Below, in pieces: positions 38,804 to 50,909 of a stretch of DNA of 64,000 nt; position 1 is the first letter of the stretch, and the number at the start of each line of letters is the position of its first letter. The position numbers and the translations under genes are program-made. A model generated the notes under the pieces. That model was not told the DNA's origin and ran no database searches. It saw nothing but the letters and a program-made list of their open reading frames with translations. The DNA comes from Selaginella moellendorffii (Eukaryota; Streptophyta; Lycopodiopsida; Selaginellales; Selaginellaceae): NCBI RefSeq assembly GCF_000143415.4, contig NW_003314337.1, positions 163,129 to 227,128 on the forward strand, read 5' to 3'.

Positions 38804-40026
38804 ATGGCTGGAGCGGTGATGGAGCTGAGCAGCGGCCACAAGATGCCGGCATTGGGGTTGGGCGTGTGGCGAGCGGAGCCGGAGGTGCTCAAGGAGATCA
38901 TCCCGCGGGCGCTGGAGCTGGGGTATCGCCATTTCGATTGCGCTGGTCAGTCATTTCTCTTTGTGGAAGAAAGCTAGGCCTGTTTCTCAAATGTCTCGCC
39001 CTGGCAGCCGACTACAAGAACGAGGCCGAGGTTGGCGAAGCTCTGGCGCTCGCGTTCAAGCAGGGGCTTGTCAAGCGGGAGGATGTTTTCATCACAACCA
39101 AGGTGGGAAGGAAGAGCTCGAGCGCTGTATTTCTTAACTCTCTTTGTTTGCCGCAGCTGTGGAACTCCGATCACGGGCATGTGAAAGAAGCGTGTCTGGA
39201 TAGCTTGAAGAAGCTGCAGCTGGACTATTTGGATCTTTACCTCATACATTTCCCGGTGGCGACAAAGCACACAGGCAAGATGGATGCTTTGCGTGAATTT
39301 CCGTATGCTAATCGTGTATGTATGTAGGTGTTGGGACGACGGGCAGTGCAGTAGGCGAGGATGGTATGCTGGAAATCGACGTGACCATTTCTTTGCAATC
39401 GACCTGGCACGCCATGGAGGAGCTTGTGGAAGCTGGTATCGTTCGCAGCATTGGGATAAGGTGTGTGATCCTTGCGCCATGAGTAACTCACGCTGGATCA
39501 TTTTCCAGCAACTATGACATATTTTTGACGGCGGACTGTCTGGCCTACTCCAAGATCAAGCCGGCAGTGAACCAGATTGAGACCCATCCTTACTTCCAGA
39601 GGCACGATCTTGTCAAATTTTGCCAGAAGCACGGCATTGTTGTCACTGCCCACACTCCTCTTGGTGGCGGCGCTGCAAACGAGGAGTGGTTTGGATACAA
39701 AAGTCCTCTGGAAGATCCGCTCTTCCTGGTATGTGAAAGAAAAACAAACCTTTGTTCCATTCTTTCTTCCAAGTTACAAACTTTGTGTGTTTCAGGAACT
39801 GGCAAAGAAGTATGAAAAGACTCCGGCCCAAGTTATGCTGCGATGGGGTCTTCAAAGGAACACAAACGTGATACCGAAGTCGAGCAAGGCCAAGCGTTTG
39901 GAAGAGAACATCGACATCTTTGATTTCCAGCTCTCTCACGAAGAAATAAAGAAGATCAGTCAGGTGGACAAGAAGCTCCGAAGCAACCAGCCTGCAAGGT
40001 TCTGGGGGATCGATCTCTATGCTTGA
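38804..40026 (+). CDS. Aldose-6-phosphate reductase (mannose-/sorbitol-6-phosphate type aldo-keto reductase)
   Basis: NADPH-dependent cytosolic reductase making sugar-alcohol phosphates from hexose phosphates. The barrel opens with [17 protein letters not shown]; catalytic Asp and Tyr are in [20 protein letters not shown], joined across an intron; Lys in [14 protein letters not shown]; and His in [58 protein letters not shown] and [14 protein letters not shown] (cofactor phosphate site) follow, ending RFWGIDLYA. The ending and the NSDHGH block are typical of the sorbitol/mannose-6-phosphate group. Seven exons. The ATG is at 38804-38806. Its last codons overlap the end of the convergent ObgC gene by 10 bp. 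Confidence 0.92.
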
Positions 40027-41910
40027 TCTCCTTCCTCGGCTTGTTCCAAAATTTTTAGTATACGCCGGACTTGTTTGAGCACATTACTGATGCCTTCTCG
40101 TTTCCTGAAAAAAGAAAAATAAAAACTTTGAGTACGTCTTTGAGCAGTTCATTCTTGCTTACAGTGCACTGATGCCAACAACAGCCGCTGCTCGAGGATA
40201 ACTTCTGGCAGTTCGATCATCATCTTGCATGCTTGGGACATCTGGTACTTCCAGAATTCGTTGCTTGATCGCTTCTACACGTCCCTTTTCCTGCAGAGCC
40301 AGCATGTGTTTTTACGGCTGGGACAAGAGAATAGAAAAGAGTTACTTGTATCAAGTCCAGCTTGTTGAGCACAACAATGTGAGGTCTGTCCAAGTACTCC
40401 GGATTATACATGCGAAGCTCCTGCAATGAAAAAGTATTGCTCGTCAAGTTGCTAGCAAGCACCACTCGTGTACCTCACAGAGGACTTTGTAGTCCTCCAC
40501 GGGATTGTCAGCTGAAGCGTCCACCACATGAAGAATCAACCTTGTCCTTCGTAAGTGGCGTAAAAACATGCGTCCAAGTCCCTGTTTGCACATCACTCGG
40601 TGAAACAACCCAAGGAAAGAGATGTTTTGAGCTTCGCACTTTACCAAGGTGTGCATCTTTAATCAGCCCCGGAAGGTCCGCCATCGTTGCTCCACCGCAC
40701 AAACCTCCATCAGGTGTCTCGGGATCGCCTTGAAGTCTTCCAAGGTTTGGCATCAAAGTTGTAAATGGATATGCTGCAATGTCTGGCCTAGCTTGCGACA
40801 CTGCAGCTAGTAGTGAAGACTTCCCTGCGTTTGGCAGTCCCTTGGAAAGGAAATTCCGACTTAAGAACAGTGCTCGTAAACCATGAAATTTATTACCACT
40901 AGTCCAATATCAGCAACGACTCGTAGTGTCAGCTCCAGAACAAGCTCTTCACCTGGGACACCTTTTATCAGCGTCTGCACGATAGTTAGCTCAAGCTGGA
41001 GATTGCATAGAATGACAGACCTTGTCCCTTGGATCAGTCACGATTGGTGCTATTAACTTTTGTGGTACTTTCCTGCTGACCGGGTTGTTCAACATGCTCA
41101 TCTAAAGGTGCACATAAACATAAGAAAGATGAGAAAATGGAAAAACTCACTCCTCCACGGCCTCCACGAGCTACAAGAATTTTGTCTCCTGGTTTGGTTA
41201 AGTCGGCCAAGAGCTTGGAGCCTGTTTTCTGCTTCACAACAGTCCCTGAAAAATAAAAAAAGAAAAAAAATGAACACTAGAAAACCATAGATAGCTTTCC
41301 TTACCAACAGGCACGTAGAGCTTAAGAGTTGGAGCAGCACCAGCATCGCGGAGTCTGGGAGTCAAGATTTTCACTGCACCCACATCGGAGCCCCGCCTCG
41401 CATTGTATCTCTTCTTCTTATGAAACTCGAGGAGCGAGTCCGCATTCTCGTCGGCAGCAATCACGACGTCACCACCATGACCACCCATTGGGAGTAAAAT
41501 CGATCCGTCTGGAGCCTTCCGAAGAGGTCCCCAGTTGAGCTTCTTTCTCTTCTTCGCCTCCTCCTTATCCGCGGGAGGCTTTGGCATGCTGAGGATGGCT
41601 CCATCACCTCCATCACCGGAACGCACGATGATAGTTACTTGGTCGAAATACTTGTGTGGTTCTTTCTCCAGGTTTGCAGGGACCACTTCCTTTGTAGCCG
41701 CAACCGAGTAGACAACAAATGACCCTTTGGAACGCAGACGAAGCCCGACCCCTTGTCTCGTCCAGGCTCCTCCGAATTCAATCAACACTCGTCTACCTGA
41801 GAAAGTCTTCAATTAGCAAAGCTTGGCATTTGAAAACCCAAAGTACCTGGAAGCGATCGCGAGGACCCAACCGTAAACGATGATGAAGAAGGCAGGCCTA
41901 AGCTCGCCAT
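40017..41910 (-). CDS. OBGC: Plastid Obg-family GTPase (ObgC)
   Basis: Plastid GTPase needed for ribosome and thylakoid formation. It begins [19 protein letters not shown] (transit peptide, exon 1 at 41,844-41,910) and continues RRVLIEFGG. The Obg glycine-rich fold shows [42 protein letters not shown] and [20 protein letters not shown]. The G domain has [15 protein letters not shown] (G1), a switch ending [10 protein letters not shown] (G3), VLNKLDLIQ (G4) and GISAL (G5). About ten exons. The stop TAG at 40017-40019 lies inside the final codons of the plus-strand reductase gene. Homologous to Arabidopsis CPSAR1/ObgL; that link is by family knowledge. Confidence 0.93.
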
Positions 41911-42015
41911 AGCCGCTTTCCTAGCGAGATAGGTACAAAGCAGTTAAACAAAAGATTACATTAGTATACACTCATCTCGTCATGCACAAAAGCAGGGGCG
42001 AGGTTAGTCTAGATT

Positions 42016-43599
42016 TCAGAAGGTGTCTACGGTGAGCCTCCTCCGCTGGACATTCTTTCCCACGTTTTGCTTTTGCAAGTCCATGAATTCAGATCCCTTG
42101 TTTGCAAACAGCCTGCGGAGGTTGATAATTGACAGTTCGTTGAAGCTGCTCACTGCAAGATCTGCTTGAGTCAGCTCGTAGCTGATTTACACGAGTCGAC
42201 CAGTGAGATAGATGTATGCGAGGAAATAAGAACTTTCAACTTACGCGGGGTGCGGACCAATCAGTGCGACAGCTTTCATGGTACAGTTATGAGCAGCGGT
42301 GATTCCCCTTGGATCGTCTTCAAAAACAACACATTTTGCTGGGGGCCTGTCCAGCTGCAAAGAAATAACTTCATAATATGGAAACTGAAGCGGTTTTAAG
42401 TACCTTCACAGCAGCCGACAGAAACTTGTGCGCGATGGAGTCCATTCCATCCTCTTCTGTGACAACTGCCTGGACTCAACAACGATTGTATTAAAACCAT
42501 GCACGTCTTGTCTCCTCACTCACCTGGAAGTACTTGTCGAGACCCATTCTGACGAGTGCATCCAACAAGCTAATCCGATCCAATGTGGACGCAACAGCAC
42601 AAGGAACTCCCGCTGAATAAAGAGCTGCCAGCCATTCTCGTAGGCCAGCCATTGCCTCAACCTGCAAACAAGCACGGTGGTCTCATTCCGTTTCATGACA
42701 AACTGCGAACCTTGGATAGCTCTTCACAGTATATTTCTGATAGCCGATTCATCAATCGCCATATATCATCGCCATGCTCCGCCCAAGCTAGCTGAGAAAA
42801 CAAAGTTACATCTCACCTCTTCAGACATTTTTCCTTTTACCCACCCTTTCAAGGACACGCTTGGCGCTATTACAAACAATCGATCGCCGCTTCTCTGGAT
42901 CATCTCCAATAATTTTTCCTGCAAAAAAGCCGTTGTGGTGAAAACAAAAAATCGATATGAAAAAAGAGACCTTCCTCCTGCGCAAGTCTTTCCCAAGCTC
43001 TTAGTCTAACACTTCTCGTATCTGCCTGTAAATACAGAAAAATAACGTGAAAAAAAATTGGAAACAAAATTATACATACCAAAACATTGTCCCAGGAATA
43101 TATAAGTCCGAATGCCTGGTCTGGTTTTAATGCATATTTTATCCTTTGGAGACCTCTCTCTTGCATCCTATCATTCAAATAATCCTGCACAAAGTTCACG
43201 AAAGAGCTGCTGAAGAAACATCACAAAGAAAAAACTCAAGAGGGAGCTCCTAACCACATCCACATGAAGAGGTGCCCGCGGCCTATAGCCGGAAAAGCCC
43301 TCGCCATACTCGGCACCGATTTCCTACACACACAACAAAACTGGAGCAAAATATCCAAAAATGCGGGCTCTCTACCTCATCTAGACACAAGGATCGAGCA
43401 AAATTTACTTGATGCCGGGGTCTCCTCCCCAGGGACATCTGCCACTGCGATCGTATTCTCTGTATGTTGCCACAATTCTCAATCTATTGGCATTCACTCG
43501 ATGATCGATTCAATCGCTTACCGGATTGGCGCTGGAGCAAGCGCCTCCACATCTGCCGCGAGAGGAAGATGAAGCTGGAAGACACGATAGCGCTTCCAT
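42016..43599 (-). CDS. HAD-superfamily phosphatase, PyrP2-like (riboflavin pathway)
   Basis: Relatives (Arabidopsis At4g11570 family) dephosphorylate a riboflavin precursor in plastids. The ATG at 43597-43599 opens a Ser-rich transit-like stretch. Then come EIGAEYGEGFSGYRPRAPLH, FVQDYLNDRMQERGLQRIKY and DQAFGLIYSWDNVLADTRSV, which aligns to HAD motif I. Later exons give an Asp-less helical cap, AVVTEEDG, KCVVFEDDPRGITAAHNC (motif IV acidic pair) and FNELSIINLRRLFANKG, ending RRRLTVDTF. In motif I the usual first Asp (nucleophile) position reads Ser (SWDNV). About nine exons. Family match is good; catalytic status is open. Confidence 0.85.
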
Positions 43600-43730
43600 G
43601 GCTCCAACAAGCCCTAAGCTCTGAGCTCACATCCAAATAGAGCGAGAAATATCATATAACCTTGTTTATAAATCAACGATTGGTGACTTTCAAACAACAA
43701 AGAGTGTTTGTTGTTTGTTCGTCAAATCCT

Positions 43731-46700
43731 TTATGGTTTGCCAAGCGCTGCGGATGCTCCCACGACGATCGCCACTACGACTCCAAATCCAGCGCCGAGC
43801 GCAGCTCCCAGCGCTGCGGCGGTGCCATTCCCAGATTTTCCATGAACAAAGCCAATCCTTTGCTGAGGAACTTCTCTTCTTGCTTGCTCTTCCAGCGTCG
43901 CTCTTTGAAGCTCCTGAGAGGTAAACACAGCCGCGGCGAAGTTAGAAAACCAAAAACGATGAGGCTACAAACCTCGAAAGCGGCTTCTTCTCTCGTCAGC
44001 AAGACGCGATGCACGAGAGCTCGTAAGTTCTTCACGCCTTCAACTGGAAGGACCTCCTCCTTCCTTCGAAATGGCATCTGGACGAGGTTTATGGGAGCGG
44101 AGATTATTCTCTGCGCCGTTCCTGGGACTTTGTCACCACCAGAGTTGCTTTGCAATAGGCTCTCGGACGTTCCACCACGGCCGTGAACAGTGTAGGGGCA
44201 CGAGTTGACAACCACTGTCAAGTCGGGAGTGGACTTGTACGCATCCATGGCTGCAACGCTTGCAAGCTGACGCCGGTCGGCACTCACAGCGAACTTGTTC
44301 GTGAGAGCTAAAACGAAAGGGACATCAGCAGTAGTGATCTCGTCCAGGAGGGTGCCGAGAGCTGGTCGAGAGTGATCGGCAGCCTGTTGTCGCAGCCTGG
44401 GAATCTTGTGAGCCAGATTGTGCACAAGAACTACCAAGTCAAGGCTTTTATACGGATCCGCTCTCGACAACTCATTCTTCAGCTGTTCTGATTCGTATGA
44501 CAGGTCCTGCATGGAACCAATCGGTAAACTAATCAAAGCCAAGCAAGGAAGAAACTTTTACCTGCAAGTTAACGCCTGCCGCATCTACATATCCTACGCC
44601 GCATGAAACGCCTTCACGCCACTCCATGTCTGGAAAAAAGCCGTCGGTATCAGTGTTCATGCTAACACCACCACCCTGGCCCATCAGCGCATAATATAGA
44701 GATGTCTTTCCAGCACCCTGTCGTGCCACTTGATTAATAACATAAGTGAACAGAATCGAAAACTACGTGATTTACCTCCAATCCCAAAAGTCGTACCCGT
44801 CTTAGTTTCATAGACACGCTCTTCGAAGACGTCACAAAGTCAGTGCTACATTGTATAGTAACTTGACTTAGACCTTCCACAGGAATATTGACGGTCTTCA
44901 CACCCTCACTGTCCACGGCAACCTCTTCTACATCAGGTTTTGCGGAAAGTGGTGCACCAATGCGTATTCTCATTGTCTGCAATCCTGTTTCCTCGACCAC
45001 GGGAAATGGTGTTGGTGGAACGGGTGAGTTTTCAATTTTTGTAGCACACCTGCACAGAAAACCATTACCCGAAGAGAACTGAAGACGAAGATAATTACCA
45101 GCGGCCATTCACTTGTGCACGCACAAGAGTGCAAAGATGTAAACCATATCCTTGCACATCCACTTTTAGAGGTTCACATCCTTTCTCCCCCGGAGATCCC
45201 CGCCAACCGAGAGGAACAAGAGAAGTAGCTGTCCGGATGATTAAAGGTCCTGCGATTTTTCTTAGCTCTGTCATGCCAGCTCCATCAACACCTAGCCATT
45301 GCCGCAAGTGAGGCAAGTGAGGAAGGTGCTCCATCATAAAGACTGGAGATGGTGCTTCTGGACCCAGACAATGTTCGAAAATTCTGTAACAGCATTGCAT
45401 GTAAGCTCGTACGATCATGCATCGGAATGGCGTACTTTTGGAACCGGGTGCGGTATGACTTCATGGTATGTGACTGAAAACGATCTCGCAATTCCAATAG
45501 CACCGATTGCACCTAAATGTCGATACTGTTTAAAGGCATTGTCAAGAGGGAAAAGCGAGTAACATACCGAAGTCAGACGTGTGTATTCAGAAGCAGATAA
45601 GGGTTCCACAGATAGCTTCTGCAACAAATAAAGCTGCAAAAACTCCAAAAGTTCAGCCAAAAGAGAAGTAGAAAGGAACAACAAAAAACTACCTGCCCAA
45701 ACGGTATGTATGATGGCAGAGGAAGTACTCGTTTCCGCCAATCGGGCTGCTTGCTGGCAGCAGATTTTCCTTCAGTAGAAGGAGAATCGTCTGGACGAAG
45801 AGGAACAAGAGAGACGCCTTCTGTCCCTTCTCGAATTTCAAGCGGCTCTACAAGTCGTGAATCATCTCCTGCTTTCGTCTCCATAGACGGTGGTGCAGCA
45901 GCAAGGGCTACGCTTTTTTTCTTGCCCTTCAGCCACTGCAACGTATTTTGAGCGCTAACCAGGGGAACCAGCCTTGACAACCGCCAAAGTGACGTTTGAA
46001 CTGGTCCTAAGCCCAGTGCCATACGTTCGTTGCCAGCGGACTTTTTCAAATCCGGTTCAGCTCTTACCGGAACTTGTTCTTGACCAGCTTCATGGTAATG
46101 CTGGAAATACGCTGGTGACAGTATACGAGGGACAACATCTTCAGGAATGCAATAAGTGTGAAAATGTTGTTGCCATCCACTTCGATGAACATAGCTGAAA
46201 CGAAACACAAGAAAGATCAGACACCAAATTGAAGCTACAGCTAGAGACTCACTCTCGAAGTGCACGATTCCCAACTGGAGGTTGGGAAAAAGTTATGCAT
46301 TTAACATTAAGCTTTCCACCATTTCGCGATGAAAATACTCTCAAAATCGCAAGCGTGGTTAAGACAGCGACCTAAATGAAACGTAACACATTAGTTGTAA
46401 CAAAAAGAAAGACAGAGAACTTACAGCTCCTCCTAATGAATGGCCACACAAAACAAGTTTTTTATCTTTCTCCTGGGCAAGTCGGTAGATTTCGACAGCC
46501 GGGATCCCTTTCGCACGGCCTAAAAATCCCTGCAAGGTCGAATGTTCCCCTATGCTACGGAAAACGCGAAACTTGCTAACCTTGTGCGCAGCTGGCTTTG
46601 GGCTGAACTTTTGTTGCTTCACCAACGGTGATGCGTCCGCCCCAAGTCCTTTAACAACAGGCTCCGCTTCATTCGCTTCCTCATCGCCAGTCAAACTCGC

Positions 46701-47421
46701 CAGATCTTCTTCATGAAAGATTGCTCCCTGCAACACATTTGCATCGGCAATGACATCCCTGTATACATAAGTTCCTTATCAACAGATTATTTGTTGTATG
46801 AGAAACATCAAAGCTAGTGTATAGTACTTGAAGCATGCTCACTTGTAATGGTTGGTTCCCACGAAAGAAGCGTAGAGCGTGTCCTTTCCTTCCGCCAATA
46901 AATACCTGTAAGATAATGGCGAGAGAAGTTGTAGCCAGCAGTACGAAAAGAAAAGAAATAAAGAATAAGCTTGTTCTTGCTTACCGGTGAGGGACGTGAT
47001 CCAAAGAAGCTTGGACTCCATCCAGCGACACCAATTGCCCACCAAAATCAGCCTTGAACTTGTTCACTGCTCGTACCACGTCGTGATCAGGTTTCTAGAT
47101 CACGAGGACACGAAAGAAAAATCTATCTCAGAAAAGGAGAGCAAAAAAAAGCACCTTGTAGACGCATTCCGAGAGCACCATGGCTCCCAGCAGCTCCTGC
47201 AACTCGGCTAGGGTATCCGCCTTGACAGTCTTGCACAGCGTCTCCACTTGGGCACGCCGCCGCTCACACTCCTCCTTGAGCCGCTTCCTCTCGCGCTCCC
47301 CATCTTGCCACGGCCATTTCCAGGTGAACTGGAGCGGCCATGGCGGCCACTGCTGCCATTGGGATTGCAGGCGCTGCCATGAATCCAGCTGCCGGTGGAT
47401 CGCCCCCATCCAGCCCGCCAT
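43731..47421 (-). CDS. Class 3 lipase fused to a P-loop GTPase-like domain (At3g07400 type)
   Basis: Predicted plastid or cytosolic lipase with a nucleotide-binding C-terminal half. It begins MAGWMGAIHRQLDSW with a tryptophan-rich start (WPPWPLQFTWKWPW) and a helical basic stretch. The lipase domain has YLLAEGKDTLYASFVGTNHYK, the nucleophile elbow LVLCGHSLGGAV, then KCITFSQPPVGNRAL and YCIPEDVVPRILSPAYF. A long middle region includes LPSYIPFGQ. The C-terminal domain has LLGLE then GAGKTSLYYALMGQ (Walker A, split by an intron), LVVLVHNLAHKIPR, LALTNKF and a Gly/Ala-rich hydrophobic tail (ALGAALGAGFGVVVAIVVG). The ATG at 47419-47421 is the first true start. An exact piece of this gene recurs at 63,262-63,474. 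Confidence 0.9.
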
Positions 47422-47573
47422 CTGCGCCACAACACAGCGATGCCAAGCGATCGCTGCTTCATTCCAACATAGCTAAGCCCTAGAAGAAAACGAACCAGAA
47501 AATGATTCCGCGAATCGAAAAAACATGCTCAAGCATATGCCACTGGCTAGGAATATACCACTTTCTTTCGAAT

Positions 47574-48528
47574 TTAAACGGAGAGCTTTTGCAGCCTTTC
47601 TTGCTCCTTTCGGAGAACGTTTTCGGCGTCTCGGACAACCTTCTGCCGCCTCGACGATGCCTCCTCGACTTTAGCTTTGATCTCACACCCAAAAATGAAG
47701 AGAGCCTTTGCAGCCTTGGACCTTCGCGCACAAAGCAAGCGTTAAGTTACACAGGAAAAACAAAGCCCAGACCTCGCGTCTTTGGTATCGTCTGTGGCAT
47801 GAATTGCATTTCCAATCACGCGAGAGCTAGCATCTCTAAAAACTTGCTCCACTTTGTCCCACTCCGATCCATAAGCCTGCAGTCATGAAATGTTTGATTC
47901 GTGAGAAGGCAGACTAGCTTCGTTTGTACCCGTGCTGTTGCTAGAACAGCGTAGTAAATGTCGTGAGCAACCGAAGTCCTGTCACTGTGCTCTTTGCTTG
48001 CCCGGCTCCGGTTGACGAAACTCTGGATGGAGATGGAGTTCTCCTTGTCAAAGTTTCCATACTTCCGAGCCTCCTCACGCAGCGTGTTCTCGAAGACCAT
48101 CACCGCATCGAGAGGGACGCTGCTACTGTCCGCTTCGGTCTAGTGCTGCTTGCGTCAAACAGTTTCTAGCTACAACTTAAAACTAACCAGCCGCTTTCCA
48201 GCTTCCACTGCCGCAGCAACGAGCTCGCTCTTGTATCCAGCCATGTAGAGGAAGTAGATCCTTCGCAGCGCTGGAGAAGCAAAACAAAGATCTGATATAT
48301 AGAACTTCTCAAGAGATCGTTAGTAGTACCTTGAAAGACGAGATCCACAACACTAACGCCTGTTTGGCGGATGTCCGCCAACACATCGTCTTCGTGCTTG
48401 TTGGCGTAGTCCTTGCGAGCTTTAGAAATGCCTTTGGAGAGCGCTGACACGCTGCTCTTGGTGGCGCTCAAGAGCTTTACCACGCCCTTGCGAGCCATCG
48501 CTCCTCCCGTGGAGCCGCCGCTCGCCAT
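47574..48528 (-). CDS. Conserved plant protein of unknown function
   Basis: I do not recognise the family. About five exons: MASGGSTGGAMARKGVVKLL and SALSKGISKARKDYANKHED, then LRRIYFLYMAGYKSELVAAA, then a Ser/Asp-rich segment joined at acceptor CACTAG (TEADSSSVPLDAVMVF), then AYGSEWDKVEQVFRDASSR, and a C-terminal coiled coil (RQKVVRDAENVLRKEQERL). No signal peptide or membrane segment. Helix-rich and basic at both ends. It sits between the lipase and CLT genes, all on the minus strand, with gaps of 152 and 84 bp. Confidence 0.75.
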
Positions 48529-48612
48529 AGTCACGGAATGAGCCGGAATGGGAAAGAGCCCTAGAAACGAAGTTCTAAATTGAAACGACTTTGAGAGGGA
48601 GCGCAACTTCTG

Positions 48613-50494
48613 TTACTGCTCTTTATTCTTCCTGTCTACCGCAAAAAAATTATATACAACCAAGCCCAGCACGAGAGTTGTAGCTCCTCTATACAGGCCT
48701 GGAGTGATTGAAGCCGGGTGACCCAGCAACGGAAGTGGTAGCGTGAACATCCAAATCGACGCTGGCACTGCAGAGTTTTCACGATTTTCAGTCTAAGAAG
48801 CGAAGCGAGCAGAATGTAGCTCTAGAAGAACTAGTTTTACCTGCGAGAGTTGTGCACAAAGATGAAACCACGGCCGACGACAGTTTCAGAAGATTGAGAG
48901 CCGAAATGTTGAAAGCCAGGTTGACAGCGACATAGAGCAAAGGTATCAAAGGTGCGCCATGGCAACCTGTAAGGCACAGTATAAGCAACGACAAAACAGA
49001 TCAACAAAATGCTACCACTGCCGCCAATGTTGAAGAAACAAGCCGATCCATCAAGCAAGTATTGTGGAAGTTGGCTGAAAGGAATTCCCCGCATGTTCGA
49101 AAGCACCGGGAGCAGCAGAAACACGAACAGTGCCTGTAAACAAAAGAGCTCAATGAGGACATCCCTCAATGAAAACGTAAAGCGCACCTGGAAGCTTGAG
49201 CCCAAAGTGTTCACAACAAACAAATCCACGGATCTTCCTTCTGAATGGTGCGCAGCGTTCCGAAACAAAAATTCCTATGCACAAACGGTTTAATCTCGTT
49301 AAACAAAACTAGAGTTGGCTAAGAATTTCCTCACCTTGATGATAGAACCACCGGCAGAAAATCCAGATGATACGACCATCACGAGAGGCCAAAAGTATCC
49401 GGCACTTTGCACTGCCGATTCGCTTCCTGCTCCACTGCAAAAGAAAACGAAAGATCGCCAGCTATTTAGGATCGCTGTTGAGTGCGAGTATGTGATACTC
49501 TACCTTGAAACGACAAGAATAACACCAGCAAGCACGAGAAGACAGCCAAAAATTTGACCGAATGTGTACTTCTTCTTTAAAAACGCGGAAGACAGTAGAA
49601 GTTGCCAAACTAAATAAGCCTGCATCAAGAGCAATCCAATCTTTGCATAAGCAATAAACACGTAATGGAACGAATACCTGCGCCAAGACAGGGATAATCG
49701 CTCCAGAAAGCACGGCTGCATACACACATACGTCAAAAACCTGTGAACAATTTCCTGTGACAACACTCACCTGCGGCCGCCATCCCTGTAGCAAGGCCAA
49801 GTGCTTCCAGCGCTCCCAAAACTATAAACCAAGACTTTGGGAGAGCCAGCATTTTGGCTGTCACAGCTCCCGAGCGATATCGGGCGAGTAGTATCGACGA
49901 ATAAACTAGCACGTACCTGAGACATCCGTAACAAAGTGAGAACAAAGTTTGCAAAAGAGAGTGATCTAGATAGGCGGCGTACGCACCCAAACGTGTTCAC
50001 TTGTGCCAAGAAGAATGGGTACTCCCTAAGCGGAATTAGAGCCATCTTGTAGAGGACCTTGTTACTCACGGCCAGAACCACGGTGAGAATGCCGGCAGTG
50101 ATGATCTTAAAGCTTCTCCTGGAAATGGATCGCCCGGCCATGAGAATCTCCTCCTCGTCTATCAAATGAGAATCGGCATAGCTAGCATTGACCTCTGCAA
50201 TCTGGCTGTCTTTCCTCCTATTCCTGTGCCTGGATTCATGAGAGAATTGAGAGGAAGAGACGACCAGCGCCGCTGATCTCTGGCGCCTTCGCACCGACAA
50301 GCTGCAAGAGATGATCGAATGGACATTTCTCGGCGGTGGGAAGCACCTCCTGCACGGCGGCGCCTCCGCGATCGCTAGCTCACGCGCCATACTGAAGTAA
50401 TCAAGCACAGGCATTTCGATTTTGGCAAGATTTTCCCAGAAATTCACACTCCATACCTCCGATCAGCGGCGGCCAGCTTCGCAGCGCTCATCAT
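48613..50494 (-). CDS. CLT: CRT-like plastid transporter (CLT family)
   Basis: Relatives of the Plasmodium chloroquine-resistance transporter; Arabidopsis CLT1-3 move glutathione precursors across the plastid envelope. A ~120-residue Ser/Arg-rich transit region (MMSAAKLAAADR onward, exons joined at about 50,392) precedes ten membrane segments: [85 protein letters not shown], a segment near SAGYFWPLVMVVSSGFSAG, FVVNTLGSSFQALFVFLLLP and the conserved PLIPLLYVAVNLAFNISAL, ending GLVVYNFFAVDRKNKEQ. About eleven exons. The stop is at 48613-48615. Confidence 0.9.
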
Positions 50495-50909
50495 CGTGCT
50501 CGATCCAAGAAAGAAAGTTTCGAAATTTCACATCAACCGCGCCCCCCAAACCCTAGCAAATCAGAGGAACAAACCAATGTGGCCACTTGTATATGCGCCT
50601 CCACAAAACTATATATGCCATACTTCCGCGCTACAATAATTTGTCTAGTGTACACGTGTCTGTTAGTCGCCAATCGGAGTCGTCCACGTGGCGGCCAATA
50701 ACGTCCACGGAAGTATATGTTTTCTCTCTTTTGGCCGCGTCTATGGAGAATCTTCGTTGTGACATAGCTCGAAAGAACCCGGGACCAACCTGCAGCATTG
50801 CGCCGAAAGGAGATCTAAACGAAGCACAACACGATCAGCGTGTTTTTTTACAACTCTGCAATAGCGACAAAATGGATGATCTTATGAGAAAACTTACATG
50901 CGATGGAGT
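50495..50909. promoter_or_regulatory. CLT promoter region with two G-boxes
   Basis: 415 bp between the CLT start and the stop of the next minus-strand gene. Two CACGTG palindromes lie at 50653-50658 and 50685-50690, 26 bp apart, each beside CCAAT-type sequence. G-boxes are bound by plant bZIP/bHLH factors, often light- or stress-linked. Motif-based only. Confidence 0.5.
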
